A stretch of 64,000 bases of DNA from Dermatophagoides farinae (lineage: Eukaryota; Arthropoda; Arachnida; Sarcoptiformes; Pyroglyphidae): positions 6,882,001-6,946,000 of the forward strand of contig NC_134678.1 of assembly GCF_024713945.1 (NCBI RefSeq), read 5' to 3'. The translations under genes and the position numbers were made by a program. Positions 48,009-58,683 of this stretch are shown in pieces. How positions within the stretch are numbered: position 1 is the first letter of the stretch; every line of letters starts with the position of its first letter. The notes under the pieces were generated by a model, which was not told the origin of the DNA, did no database searches, and worked only from the letters and a program-made list of their open reading frames with translations.

Positions 48009-48674
48009 TCATTTTGTTGTGATTGTGTCGAACTGAAATGGCGAAAATATTGGCTTTTCATGAGTTTCGGATTCAGGTTCTTTGTATCCATCTTTTGTTC
48101 TTGGTGTCAAATGAGTTGATGCTGGCACAAGTGTTGATTCTCCTGTTTTTTTGAACTTTTTATTTTTTAAATCAACCATGTCCCAAAAAACTCGATTCAT
48201 TGGTTCCAATGATCGTTTTTGAGCCAATGACATCTCGTTAAGAGTTTGATTTATTAATTCCCATGTTCGTTTATGAGGCAAAAATATCTCGCCAAAAGTT
48301 GGATATATTGGTTCCGATTTTCGTTTTTGAGGCAATAACATCTTGATAAGAGTTGGATTTATTGATTCCAATTTTTGACCAAATGACATCTTTCCTATTT
48401 CTTTGGACTTTTTCTTTTCTGAATCACATATGTCCAAAAAAATTTGATTTATCGATTCCCAAGTTCGTTTTTGTTCCAATGACATCTCGACAAACGAATC
48501 AAGTAGTGACACGATCTGAGTTAAAAAATTAGCCTGCAATTCATACATCTCAGTTAGGCATTTTCTTATTTCTTGTAATTCATAATATAACAACTTCGAG
48601 AAATCCGGAGCATTTTCTTCATCTTCCATTTGTCTAGTTGGAGGCTCAGACTGTTCAGATTCTTTCTTGTTCAT
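48009..48674 (-). CDS. Orphan protein made of tandem ~18-residue repeats
   Basis: A single-exon frame of 221 residues. After an acidic start (EDEENAPDFSKLL) and a helical segment (YELQEIRKCLTEMYELQANF), residues 64-179 consist of related units. A 32-residue unit MSLEQKRTWESINQIF plus LDICDSEKKKSKEIGK is followed by three short units (MSFGQKLESINPTLIK, MLLPQKRKSEPIYPTFGE, IFLPHKRTWELINQTLNE). A second 32-residue unit (MSLAQKRSLEPMNRVF plus WDMVDLKNKKFKKTGE) ends the array. The period of about 54 bp is also visible in the DNA, so the gene grew by tandem duplication. The sequence is less homopolymeric than neighbours. No signal peptide, membrane span or known family is seen; probably a lineage-specific nuclear or cytoplasmic protein. 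Confidence 0.75.
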   Translation of the reverse strand: MNKKESEQSEPPTRQMEDEENAPDFSKLLYYELQEIRKCLTEMYELQANFLTQIVSLLDSFVEMSLEQKRTWESINQIFLDICDSEKKKSKEIGKMSFGQKLESINPTLIKMLLPQKRKSEPIYPTFGEIFLPHKRTWELINQTLNEMSLAQKRSLEPMNRVFWDMVDLKNKKFKKTGESTLVPASTHLTPRTKDGYKEPESETHEKPIFSPFQFDTITTK

Positions 48675-48902
48675 GATGAAAATGAATAAATGACAGGTTT
48701 GAAAAAACTTTTATTGTAGTTCAGGAAAAAAAATTCAACGTCGTTGATCACCAATATTGTAGTGTTCTTGTTAACAACATTTATTCGACTGAATATCAAA
48801 ATGCAACTCATCCCCAATCATCTGTTCGAATTGGGGTTCATCATGGATAACGTTACCACGTCGCCACAATAGAAATAATCGAAATAAAAAAAAAATTATT
48901 AC

Positions 48903-49924
48903 CTCGTTTACTACTACTATGGACAATCGGAAATTGATCCACATAAAGTTTGAATGTTTTCCTATGATGAACAATATAATGTGAAGAATTCATTTGTTCG
49001 TCGTTGTTGTTGCCGTATTTCACAACGATAAATAATGGTCGATATATGATTCTCATTCACAATTAAATATCGATCACCTTCGAAACAAGTACGTTGTCCA
49101 TTGTTCATCATTTTGTCATTGACCTTTTTTCTTTTTTCAATTTGATTGAATAATAATGATTGATTATTATTATTATTATTATTAATATGAAGATTATCCT
49201 GTCCATTATATTGATTTATTGACCAATCATTGGATAATTCATATCGACACCATATATATTGATATGATGATGATGAATTCAACATTGATTCGATAATAAT
49301 ATTTGATGATTTCATCAATCGATCATTATTCAATTGATATCTTATCTTCTTCTTCTTTTTCTGATGTTGATGTCGATAGTGATCATCATCATTATTATTA
49401 TTACATTCAAGTAGAACATTTTCACCAATATTTACAACTAAATCCGTTATATTCGATGATGATGATGATAATTTCTGTTTTTGATTATTATCTTGTTGAT
49501 AAATGAATGGCAGCCATAATGATGATGATCCATTTTGATTATTATTATTATAATCAATATGATGATATTTATTTGAAGATGATGATGATTGAGATGATGA
49601 TATTATTTGGCCAATTGTAAATTTACAATTAAACAATAATAACGATAATAAAATAATGATTATAATATGAAAAAATGAATATAATCCATGATGATGATGA
49701 TGATGAAAAGATTGTTGTTGCCTTAGGATTGATAAATATTGTTTACAATGATTACGATTAATAAACAGTAGCCATTGTTGTATGTTTTTATTGAACTTTT
49801 TTGCCATTTTTGCCGTAAATGGTATCGATAATGATGGTGAATAATAAAGAAAAACATAATGATGATGATGATTATGATATGATAATATGATGATGATGAT
49901 GAAATGATTGACTTTAAATGACAT
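48903..49924 (-). CDS. Secreted or membrane Ig-domain protein, frame disturbed
   Basis: The frame from 49924 (alternative start at 49807) encodes a hydrophobic leader (FHIIIIILLSLLLF) and Asn/Ser-rich linkers. An immunoglobulin V-like domain follows: VVNIGENVLLEC (B strand Cys), YQYIWCRYEL (C strand Trp) and DRYLIVNENHISTIIYRCEI (E-F strands with YxC). After CEI the first frame ends at 48962. The expected G-strand segment (HHRKTFKLYVDQFPIV) continues in another frame and ends at a donor CGAG|GTAATA (48903). A one-base indel near 49010-49020, in the assembly or the allele, would explain this. Such proteins act in cell adhesion or neuronal recognition in arthropods. Downstream exons are unresolved. 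Confidence 0.6.
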
Positions 49925-49994
49925 CGATTATGATGATGATGATGGTTGTTAACTTTTGTTGTTATGGCCGCTGTCATTATTATTGTTTGTTTGA

Positions 49995-49996
<2 letters not shown>

Positions 49997-50032
<36 letters not shown>
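49997..50032 (+). repeat. 36-base T homopolymer
   Basis: The longest homopolymer in the window, upstream of the Ig-domain gene. It has no target-site duplication that I can see, so a retrocopy tail is not supported. Confidence 0.9.
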
Positions 50033-50033
<1 letters not shown>

Positions 50034-50209
50034 ATTCAATAGGATAAATATAGAATATGATGATCTATGTATTGATTCACATTTCACACCGGTTAATAAT
50101 ATAATTCATTTGCAAACAAAACAAATCAACAACAACAACAAACAAACAAACAAAAAAATCGACCGTAGGCTAACTTGTTGCATGAACATTTTGATCAATG
50201 TTTTTTTTT

Positions 50210-50316
50210 TCATTTTTCTTCAGGCAGACCACCATGTGAGAATTTAACCATGTCACCATTCATAATCTTGTGTCCTTGTTTTTTTTCTTCGTTTGAAGAA
50301 TGTTGATAAAGAGAAA
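50210..50316 (-). other. Candidate terminal coding exon
   Basis: Acceptor TTTTTGTACAG, then a frame encoding SLYQHSSNEEKKQGHKIMNG and DMVKFSHGGLPEEK, ending in TGA. A perfect donor GTAAGT occurs 83 bp upstream (minus 50393), after GGGACTAGAT. Phase allows a junction that gives SGTRF before SLYQH. No family recognised. Confidence 0.35.
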
Positions 50317-51282
50317 CTGTACAAAAATAAAAGATACATTGAATAATCAGTTTTATGTGAAAGTTGATAAAAAAAAAGAAACAAATTAATTATCATCACT
50401 TACATCTAGTCCCGCTCTGTGTGTGTGTATGTTTTGTGAAATTATCAATTGATTGATCTATTAATCATTGACGATTGGTTCCGGATTTTTGTTTTCGTTT
50501 TTTTTTGCACTCTACAAATAGTTTGTCTATATATAATTCATATATAGCATATAATCGATAATCGAAATAATCGATTGTTTTCAAATAAAAAAAAAGAAGA
50601 AAAATATTAAGATTAATGATTTATTCGTGACAAAACAGGATTACTAATAATCCTGAGAATGTGAATTCAATCTCAATAAATCTTAATGATTATATATTGA
50701 AAGTAACAAAATGGAAACCAAATTGGCAAAATTTTTTTTCCTGAGAAAGTTGATCAAGTTTTGTCGTCGTTTGTCATCGTTGAATGATGATGATGATGAT
50801 TAGGAGTTCGATTCAATTTGATGATGATGAATCAACTTCGATCAGAGACCATATATGCAAATAAAACAAAAACAAATGAACTATGTATTGATCTCATCGA
50901 GTTGTAATTGTTAATTGATGATTATGATGATGATGATTGAACAAAAATATTTCATCTAAACATTGCACACATACACATCAGCCAATGTTTTTTTTTAAAT
51001 TTTTTTTGGTTCACAAAACCAAATTCATACAACACACACATATCAGTCAAAAGAAATAAAAAAAAACATTGAGTTGTTGTTCATCAACAGGAAAAAATGT
51101 GTTTGATCAAAGCAAAAAAAAAGACTACATTTTCTCACTGATGATCATGTTGATGATGATAATGATGATGCTGAAAGATGGTCGAAAAAAATGGGCAGAG
51201 TAAAAAAAAAAAATTTTTTCCATAAACACATGAATGATAGATGGACATTATACATAAGTGGCCATCTCAAAAAAAAAAATAC

Positions 51283-51344
51283 CTCAAATTATCATAATGA
51301 CCAACCAATTTATTCATTTCTATATATTGGTCAAGCGATCTGAC
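51283..51344 (-). other. Candidate internal coding exon
   Basis: An acceptor (ACTGGTCAG) and donor (GAG|GTATTT) flank VRSLDQYIEMNKLVGHYDNL, a non-repetitive sequence with good codon use. It probably belongs with 50210-50316 as one minus-strand gene. Confidence 0.25.
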
Positions 51345-51984
51345 CTGACCAGTGTTTGAATATTGAATGTTGTTGTATGAATAAATTTGTACTAAGAGGG
51401 TATTCTTTATTTTCAGTCGTTTTTTCTGTTGCTGTTGTTGTTGTTGTTGTTGTTGTCTTGGTCGATTGATTTTCAAGATCATCATCAATGAGATTCACAA
51501 ACACACACACACACAAAAAATGTCTGAACACGATCGAAAGAAAATTCAAGACTGAATGGATGAATAAAATGGTTTGGTGAAAAGAATGAAAATTTCAAGT
51601 ACACACCAGAAAGAGATATTATGGTTGGAAAAATGCATTTGCATCCCGAGAATCTTATGAATGAATTTTTTTTTTTTTCGTTGCTAATAAATAAACAATT
51701 AAACTCGAATCTTAAGTTGTCGAAAGATTGCCTGTTGATCTTTGGTGATGTGTGTGTGTGTGGATTTTTTTTCCAGATTCCAGTTGTGATGATGATGGTT
51801 TGTGATTTATTGATTGTGTACTACCAACGAAATCCATTACACATTGGAATGTTAATGAAAAAAAAAATTAATTAAAATAAAACAAACAAACATAATCATC
51901 ATCTTTGATTTGAATATGGTAAATTTTTAATTTCGTAAATATCTGTTTTTTTTCTGTAAAAATTCATTTTCATAAATTTTTTAA

Positions 51985-53601
51985 TCAAATCGGTTTCAAT
52001 GGTAACCATGATCGATTACTACTACTACTTGCTGGACTACTGCTATTTTCCGCCATAAACATTGTATTTGGTTGTCGTCGATTTGATGTAGTAGCTATTA
52101 TATTGCCCATAATTGATAATGGTGATGAATCAATAAAATTCATTTGTGTACAATGATCATCATCATCATCATCATCGCCATCAGGATTCAATATAATCGA
52201 TGTTTGTTGATCGATAATTTTATTGGTATTATTTAATGATGATGATGCTGTTTGAATGGATTTTTGTTTTCGTTGTTGTTGTTGTTGTTGTTGTTCATTT
52301 CGTTTATTATCATTATTATCTAAATGTCTGGTCATCGATGTTATTATCACTGGTAATCTTATGTCCAAAATTGATCCTTTTTCCGACATAATCTAAATGA
52401 CAAAAAAAAACCATGTGTTAACCATATTTCTATTTGAAACCAAAAAAAAAAAAAAAAATCAGACATGACATACATTAGCATTCATCGTATAAAGTTTATT
52501 AGTTATATCTCGGCCAATCAATATGTTCAGAATTTTATTCATTTGTTTATCTTTGGCCAGATAATATTCCAATTCCATACGATTCCAACAAAGTATACGA
52601 CATTGTGTTATGGCAATCAATGAAACATTGAAACGATTATCATTATCGATTACTGTTTGTTTTGCGTTGCTGTTTTTATTCCCCATATGTCGAATGTTAG
52701 ATGATGATAATTCTTGTTGATGTTTAGTCATCTGTAAATCTTTTGATTTCATTGTTGTTCCCGTACAGCTTTCCCATTCAGGTGAATCAAGAAATTCACC
52801 TGGTTTTATTGAATGAAGAAAATGATTTTTTGACAATACATTCATTCTGGTATTTTTAAGAAAAAAATGATAGATTAACGTGTTATTCAATTATAATCAT
52901 GTATATGATACTCACTTTCCAGTTATAAGTAATGATAAACGATTATTAGCCGTTATCTTTTCGGTTGCATACGATTCACCGGAATGTAATGTCATCAATT
53001 TACCTTGATTAATTAATTTTCTAAATGATTCACGTCCAATACCTACTATAGCGAATAGATCATTATATGTTTCTTCCAATTCTTTATCGAATTTAATATA
53101 TCTTGTAATATATAATTCATTTGCAATACGAATAATATTGACAACAAAAAATGTTATTGACCATCCTAATAGACTAGGCATAAGACTGATGAAACATATT
53201 TTCCATATCCATATAATCAATAATAGATGAGCAATGGCCAATATTAAATGTATGAACAATAGACAATATTTACCGGTTGGTGCTAGATATGCAATCAATA
53301 AACAAATATATGCCAATTGATAAACAATTGATGTTGCATTTTCTGACCAACAATTAATAGCTGTACTATTACTGTTATTATTAATTAAAGTTGTCGCCGT
53401 TGATGATGTATTTATGATAATCATTGATGGATCGTCAATAAATGTTGTGCTACTGTTATTATTATTATTATTGTTGAAATTTAGTAATAATGATGATAAT
53501 AATCTTCTTTGATGATGATGATGAATCATAGAAAATGCTGTCGATGATGTCGGTGATGATAATAACATCATACATTGATTGATTTTTTCATCCTTTCTCA
53601 A
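51985..53601 (-). CDS. POPDC: Popeye domain-containing cAMP-binding membrane protein
   Basis: Exons 53601-52916, 52846-52474 and 52392-51985 join in phase to 488 residues. A Ser/Asn-rich extracellular N terminus (NATS-type glycosylation sites) precedes three membrane spans (YQLAYICLLIAYLAP, LLFIHLILAIAHLLLIIW, LLGWSITFFVVNII). The Popeye domain starts at KFDKELEETYNDLF and contains the FLDSPEW element, NVSLIAITQCRILCWNR and IGRDITNKLY. In vertebrate POPDC proteins the DSPEW and FQVS/T elements bind cAMP; here FQVS reads FNVS and about 30 extra residues (Lys/Gln/Asn rich) lie between the two. The C-terminal tail is poly-Gln/Asp. The family modulates ion channels and membrane trafficking, classically in muscle. 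Confidence 0.92.
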
Positions 53602-54977
53602 AGAAATATTTTTTTTTCACACTGTTGATTGATTGATTGATTGATGATTGATATATTAAGGATTTCTATCTCTTGCTGTGCAACCAAAAATCCGATTAAA
53701 ACATTACCAAAAAAAAAAAAAAAACAAACGGTGATTGATGATTGATTGATAGTGATCGATTATGAACAATCCATATGGAACATAACAAATATATATATAT
53801 ATATTCTTCAATCAAATTGAATATCGAGTCTTGATCGACATATGGTACTGGTATTACTGCCAATTTCATACAAACAGCAAACAAACAAACAAACAAACAA
53901 ACAAACTACAGTATAGCAACAATAAAAATAAATTCTCAAATATGATAAAATGATTGATCGATCTATGCGTATACGATCTACAATTTTAACTCTTGTTGTT
54001 CATTGTGTTGTTGGTGGTGCATGTATGGTATGGTGGCAACTACTGTTTAATTTTCTTTAAAATAAGAATATTCTTAAATTTCTGGTCGTTTCTAGCCCAT
54101 CTTTCTTTCTCACCACCACCAAATACAACCATAATATTATTCTGCATTCTGGTTGCGTGGTTTTTTCTTATTTGTTTTCCCCCGTTATTTTCAATTGTTG
54201 TTGATTATTGCGCGGTTTTTATTATTATATTATTATTACTATTATCAGACAAACAAACAAACAAACAAACATGGAATGAAAAAATAAAACAGAACATGTG
54301 CAATTCTTATTCGATATAAAAAAAAATGGGCAATCACATTGGACAAACAATGTTGGTTGATTCGTTGACGACGACAGTTTCTCTGTTTAGAAAAAAAAAT
54401 TTACTGTAAAACTTTGCTTGTTGTTGTTGTTGTTGTTGTCATCTTCAAAAGCATGATATCATTATTATTGCCAATTGCATTCAAGCCTGACAAATCAACA
54501 TTTTGAAATGAATGAAACTAGAATATTCTATTTTATTACTTTTTTACTTTTCTAGTCTTTTCCATCATTATCATTCATCATTACAATTACTGCTGTTGCT
54601 GTTGTTGTTGTTGTTGTTGCTGTTGCCACTTCCATTTTTTTTCGATTTTTTATGTTGTTGTTGTTATTGTTTGAACAAAAATATCGACCGTTGAAAATTG
54701 CAAATTTTTTTTTCTTTTCTGAAGAAAAGTAAAACTTTGAAATTGCAAACTTCAACTTGAATGATGATGATCATCATCATTCAACATTTAATGTAGAAAA
54801 ATCATAATTTGAACGCGCTAAATAAATGAAAATTCTTATTTTTATATAATTGGCCGATAGATGGCATTAAATGACCAAACACATGTCTAGCCAAAACAAC
54901 TGATCGATCAACAACATTCGATTCTTGTTATGAATTGAAAATTTCACAAGTGTAAAAAAAAGTTTGTAGCCAAAAAA
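53602..54977. other. Divergent promoter region of POPDC and the GTF3C4-like gene
   Basis: No gene seen. It holds AAAC repeats (53870-53905 and 54248-54272), (TTG)n at 54417-54440 and 54598-54620, and a CTCF-like core just before the + gene. Confidence 0.5.
54854..54867 (+). promoter_or_regulatory. CTCF-core-like site upstream of the GTF3C4-like gene
   Basis: CCGATAGATGGCAT carries the core TAGATGGCA (11 of 14 positions match). It is 111 bp upstream of the ATG at 54978, in the spacer to divergent POPDC. Confidence 0.3.
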
Positions 54978-57104
54978 ATGGCCAATATTGCGAAGATTAA
55001 TTGGCAAAAAGATTTTCATATCGATGAAATCGATGACCATTGTTTCATTGCAAATCTTGATAATAAATTTAATGCAAATTATCTTCAATGGTCACCTGAT
55101 AATCAATTTTTGGCCGTTAATTTAATGGATAAATTATTGATATTCGAAACAAATATTCATCGTTTACATGGCGAAAGACGTAATCTTCTCAATGAATGTG
55201 TTGGTAAACGACTTGGATTTCGTTCGACTCATATCAAACCTGATTCCGGATTCAAATATAAAATAATCACCGCAAATGAAATGAATACAGATTTCTGTTT
55301 TGTTTCGCCTGATGCTGAGCCACAATTTATTGATTTTAAATTCGCTCCATCAACAGATGCAAATTGTTATCAAATTTTAGCCTGTCTTAGCGATCAAAAT
55401 GTTCTCACTATTTATCTGAATTTAAGTCCATTCGAATGGCGACAAATATCTAATGTAACCAGATTTTTAATTGAATCTTTGCTTGAACAACAATCGTCGA
55501 ATAATGATGATGATTATTTCGATCAATTGAATAGAATACGTATTAGTGCATTTGAATGGCATCCAGATATTGATAATGATCTTCCAAATGAAACTGTTCA
55601 TCGTTTTCTATATTTCACAACTAAAGATGGTCATCTTTATTCGTTACGTTTAATTATCGATCGTGAAACGGATTGTCAGCTAAAAATACTGCGGAAAATT
55701 CAAACCAAATCTGAAATCATTACAATTAAACTGCTGGGCTCAATATTATTATTGATTCAATATCGTGATGGTAGAATAGATTTATATGACCGAAATTTTG
55801 AGACGATGACATCATTATGGTCGGAAAAAGATTATCGAATTGGATTGAATTTTGCCTACAAACAATTGTGTAATGATGAAATTGAAATAATTTTCTCTAA
55901 ATATGATTTCATCATCATTGCTCATGTTAATACGATTACGATGGAATTGGAATCATTGAAAGAAATTTCCATTAAACAGCTAAATGATGAATCTATGGAA
56001 TTTCATTATGAAAATATTTTTGCCATATTCAATATGAACAATTATTATTGTCTAACAACAATGAATAATGATTTATATTCATTCGAATTTTATGATATCG
56101 ATTCAACATTTGTGATGAGAAAATTATTACATCCTTCAATGAAAAAACATCCGAATGATGTTCATTATGCATCAATATCATCATCATCAAACAATGCATT
56201 ATTGGCCATATTAAGTCGACAAAATCGTTTCAGTGGAAAATGTACAAATTTCAAGTCAAAAAACGTTCGTCTATATATTGTTACCACGCACACTGCCAAT
56301 CCATCCTCGACCATTTTATCATTGACAAATCGTTTGTTTTCTACTAATTTCCATTCATTTAATCTAGCTGATCTTTTGTTTATGATACGTTATAATTTAT
56401 TACGTTCTAATTCCATCAAAGATGGATTCAATTTGATCACTGATATTCTACTACGAAAAGTTCCAATATGGTTAGAAAAATCCAATAATAATGATGATCT
56501 CATTGTTTGGCCATATCGAATCAAATGTATCAGATATCTAGCACGTTATTGTCTGATTGATGGCGAAAAATATCTTCTTTATGACGATGATAAACAAATT
56601 GATCACGAAAGACTTGAAAAATTAATTGACATATTAAACAGGCTCATTATGAAAAATCATTTCAAACAATCATCATTACATTTAATGAAAATCATTGTGA
56701 ACAATAATCGATTGAATAATGAATTATGTATCGAACAATTGATTTCACTTGCCAATCTTATCAAGGCTAATGTTATCGATTTTCTACCCGATGAAATTGT
56801 AAAACAAATTATAGAATCAGTTGAAAATATACCACAGTATTGTCCTAGTTGTAATAACATTGTCAAAAATCCGGCATCATTTTATCTGGATCATTGTAAT
56901 ACAAAACAAAATTGTAATGGCCATCAATTTGATGTGGATTCAAATTCATTAATGATATTGAATCCTATTGAACATTCGATTGAATCCTGTCTAAAATGTT
57001 ATGAATCAAAACTATTTATTCGAGATGATCGAACAAGCCTTTGGCAAGAACCACAAATGTATCCATTTCGTTTTGCATCCAAATGTTGTTTATTTTGTAT
57101 TTGA
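54978..57104 (+). CDS. GTF3C4: Probable TFIIIC subunit (GTF3C4-like), WD-type N half and zinc-binding C terminus
   Basis: An intronless frame of 708 residues. The N-terminal half has beta-propeller features: ANYLQWSPDNQFLAV, a long DxxPxFxDFKFAPS block, ISAFEWHPDID and DLYSFEF-type strands. The middle is helical. The C terminus has a Cys/His set (YCPSCNNIV ... HCNTKQNCNGHQF ... SCLKCYESK ... SKCCLFCI) like the TFIIIC putative zinc-finger region. This architecture fits GTF3C4, the 90-kDa TFIIIC subunit that helps recruit Pol III to tRNA genes. Similarity is judged by motif order, not alignment, so another WD-plus-zinc protein is possible. The ATG follows a short AT leader with a CTCF-like motif. 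AATAAA lies about 30 bp after the stop. Confidence 0.6.
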   Translation: MANIAKINWQKDFHIDEIDDHCFIANLDNKFNANYLQWSPDNQFLAVNLMDKLLIFETNIHRLHGERRNLLNECVGKRLGFRSTHIKPDSGFKYKIITANEMNTDFCFVSPDAEPQFIDFKFAPSTDANCYQILACLSDQNVLTIYLNLSPFEWRQISNVTRFLIESLLEQQSSNNDDDYFDQLNRIRISAFEWHPDIDNDLPNETVHRFLYFTTKDGHLYSLRLIIDRETDCQLKILRKIQTKSEIITIKLLGSILLLIQYRDGRIDLYDRNFETMTSLWSEKDYRIGLNFAYKQLCNDEIEIIFSKYDFIIIAHVNTITMELESLKEISIKQLNDESMEFHYENIFAIFNMNNYYCLTTMNNDLYSFEFYDIDSTFVMRKLLHPSMKKHPNDVHYASISSSSNNALLAILSRQNRFSGKCTNFKSKNVRLYIVTTHTANPSSTILSLTNRLFSTNFHSFNLADLLFMIRYNLLRSNSIKDGFNLITDILLRKVPIWLEKSNNNDDLIVWPYRIKCIRYLARYCLIDGEKYLLYDDDKQIDHERLEKLIDILNRLIMKNHFKQSSLHLMKIIVNNNRLNNELCIEQLISLANLIKANVIDFLPDEIVKQIIESVENIPQYCPSCNNIVKNPASFYLDHCNTKQNCNGHQFDVDSNSLMILNPIEHSIESCLKCYESKLFIRDDRTSLWQEPQMYPFRFASKCCLFCI

Positions 57105-57237
57105 TTCAAACAAAACTCTTGAATGACACCAAATCAAAATAAATAAATTTTACAAAAACACACATTTTTAATAAGGAATTGCTTATTAATTTTATTTTTG
57201 AACCTGTTTTCATTAATTTCGCTAAAAAATTTTTCGA

Positions 57238-57256
57238 CTAGTGGCGCCATCTGTTG
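57238..57256 (-). promoter_or_regulatory. CTCF-core-like site in a convergent spacer
   Basis: The minus strand reads TCAACAGATGGCGC (12 of 14 core positions), followed by CACTAG. It lies in the 447-bp spacer between the GTF3C4-like and PPM1G-like 3' ends. A second TGGCG occurs 60 bp away (57300). AGATGGCGCC is close to the arthropod CTCF core. Confidence 0.4.
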
Positions 57257-57551
57257 ACATAAAAACTACAAATCCGAACATTCAACAGGTAGTTGGTAGT
57301 GGCGTCCCCTATAATCAAGCGTTTTTGGTGAATTTCATCTTTTTTGATGATTTCATCTCCGATTTTAAAATAAAAATAAATTGCTATTAGTTCAAATTAT
57401 CGAACTTAATTGAATTGTATTTTTTTTATTAAGAAAAAGATGATTTAGATAAGATAACATTTTGAAAGCCCGGAAGATGAGTGAAAATGTTTCCAAAATT
57501 TAAAAAGGATTTATTAATGATCTAGCAACACAATAGAAATCATAAAGAATT

Positions 57552-58683
57552 CTATGATAAATCTTTTTCAAATTTGACCACTATACAAGTCATATTATCG
57601 CCTCCATTTTGACCATCGATTGGTCGCACAGGCGATATACATCTTCGAATCATTTCCTGGCAAATTTTCGAAGGTTTCATATTTCTTTTGATGTATTTTC
57701 GAACAACTGAACAAGCTTCTTTCTCGTTCATAGAGTTCCAAATACCATCACAAGCCAGAACAATGAAATCATTGTGACGTATTTTTTCGTTTGATACAGT
57801 TATATCGGGCCAAGCAATTAGCGCTTGTTCTTTCTGGCCAAGAGATCCATTTGCTTTGAGCATATAATCACCAAAGGCACGTGATAAATTTAAACCAGAA
57901 TTAATACGACCATTTATGACACGAGACCCAGCCATTTCAATTCTTTTCAGTTCTTTCATATCGGTTGGTTTATGATCCAATGTCATTGGACGTGTTTTGT
58001 TTTTGACATAGATCACGCAGCGTGAATCACCAATATTGGCAACATGTAATTGGCCATTCTGTTTACATAATAAGGCAACCACGGCTGTTGAACCTGTCAC
58101 CATGGCCAATAATGGCGATGTTTGACGACGTTTTATACGACCATAACATAATTCATGTTGGTGACTAATTTTTATCAATTCATTATTGACACTATTATTT
58201 AATAGTGAAGAATCGAATTGCATGAATACTTCTTCCAATGCTTTACCTATGTGAATAAGAAAAAATGTGTTTTTAAATCAAATGAAACAAAAACAAAACA
58301 AAAATCATAGAATAAATACCATAATCTTTTTTCTTATAACAGGAATTGTTTTTAATCAATTGTGGTAATTGTTTAGCAGCATAACGAGCAATTTCGGGTC
58401 CATTATGGCCATCAAAAATGGCAAACAATGCTAACTGATTGTCTGAATCGAATTCAAGATCACAGATATGTGCATCCTCTTGATTTACACGCCATCCTTG
58501 TACGGAAGCAACACCGGCCGACAGTCTAATATCATCATGATAATCACTACATTCACATTCTAATTTAGGATAAGGTAAATAAAATTGTGCAACAATCTCT
58601 TCTTGATATTGTTCGTCTTCATAGTGTTGACGAGCAGATGTGGTTTGCTGTCCATTTGAACGTAAAGCAGAAAACCAACTCAT
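57552..58683 (-). CDS. PPM1G: PP2C-family Ser/Thr phosphatase (PPM1G-like)
   Basis: Exons 58683-58320 and 58246-57552 join in phase to 352 residues. All metal-binding PP2C motifs are present: GWRVNQEDAH, FAIFDGHNG, HVANIGDSRC, LDHKP, NLSRAFGD, VLACDGIWN and GGDNMTCIV. The SAGVASVQGWRV start of the catalytic domain and the KALEEVF helix are closest to PPM1G. The long acidic insert of vertebrate PPM1G is absent: a short basic linker (YGRIKRRQTSPL) takes its place, so nuclear functions tied to the insert may differ. PPM1G dephosphorylates pre-mRNA splicing factors and histone dimers. The start MSWFSAL is the only ATG in frame before a stop; no N-myristoylation glycine is present. Confidence 0.88.

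Larger units (their letters stand above)
50033..51984. other. Spacer between the Ig-domain gene and POPDC
   Basis: Mostly simple sequence. Two minus-strand candidate exons are listed separately at 50210-50316 and 51283-51344. A poly-Gln-type CAA/TTG tract lies near 51430-51456. Confidence 0.45.
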
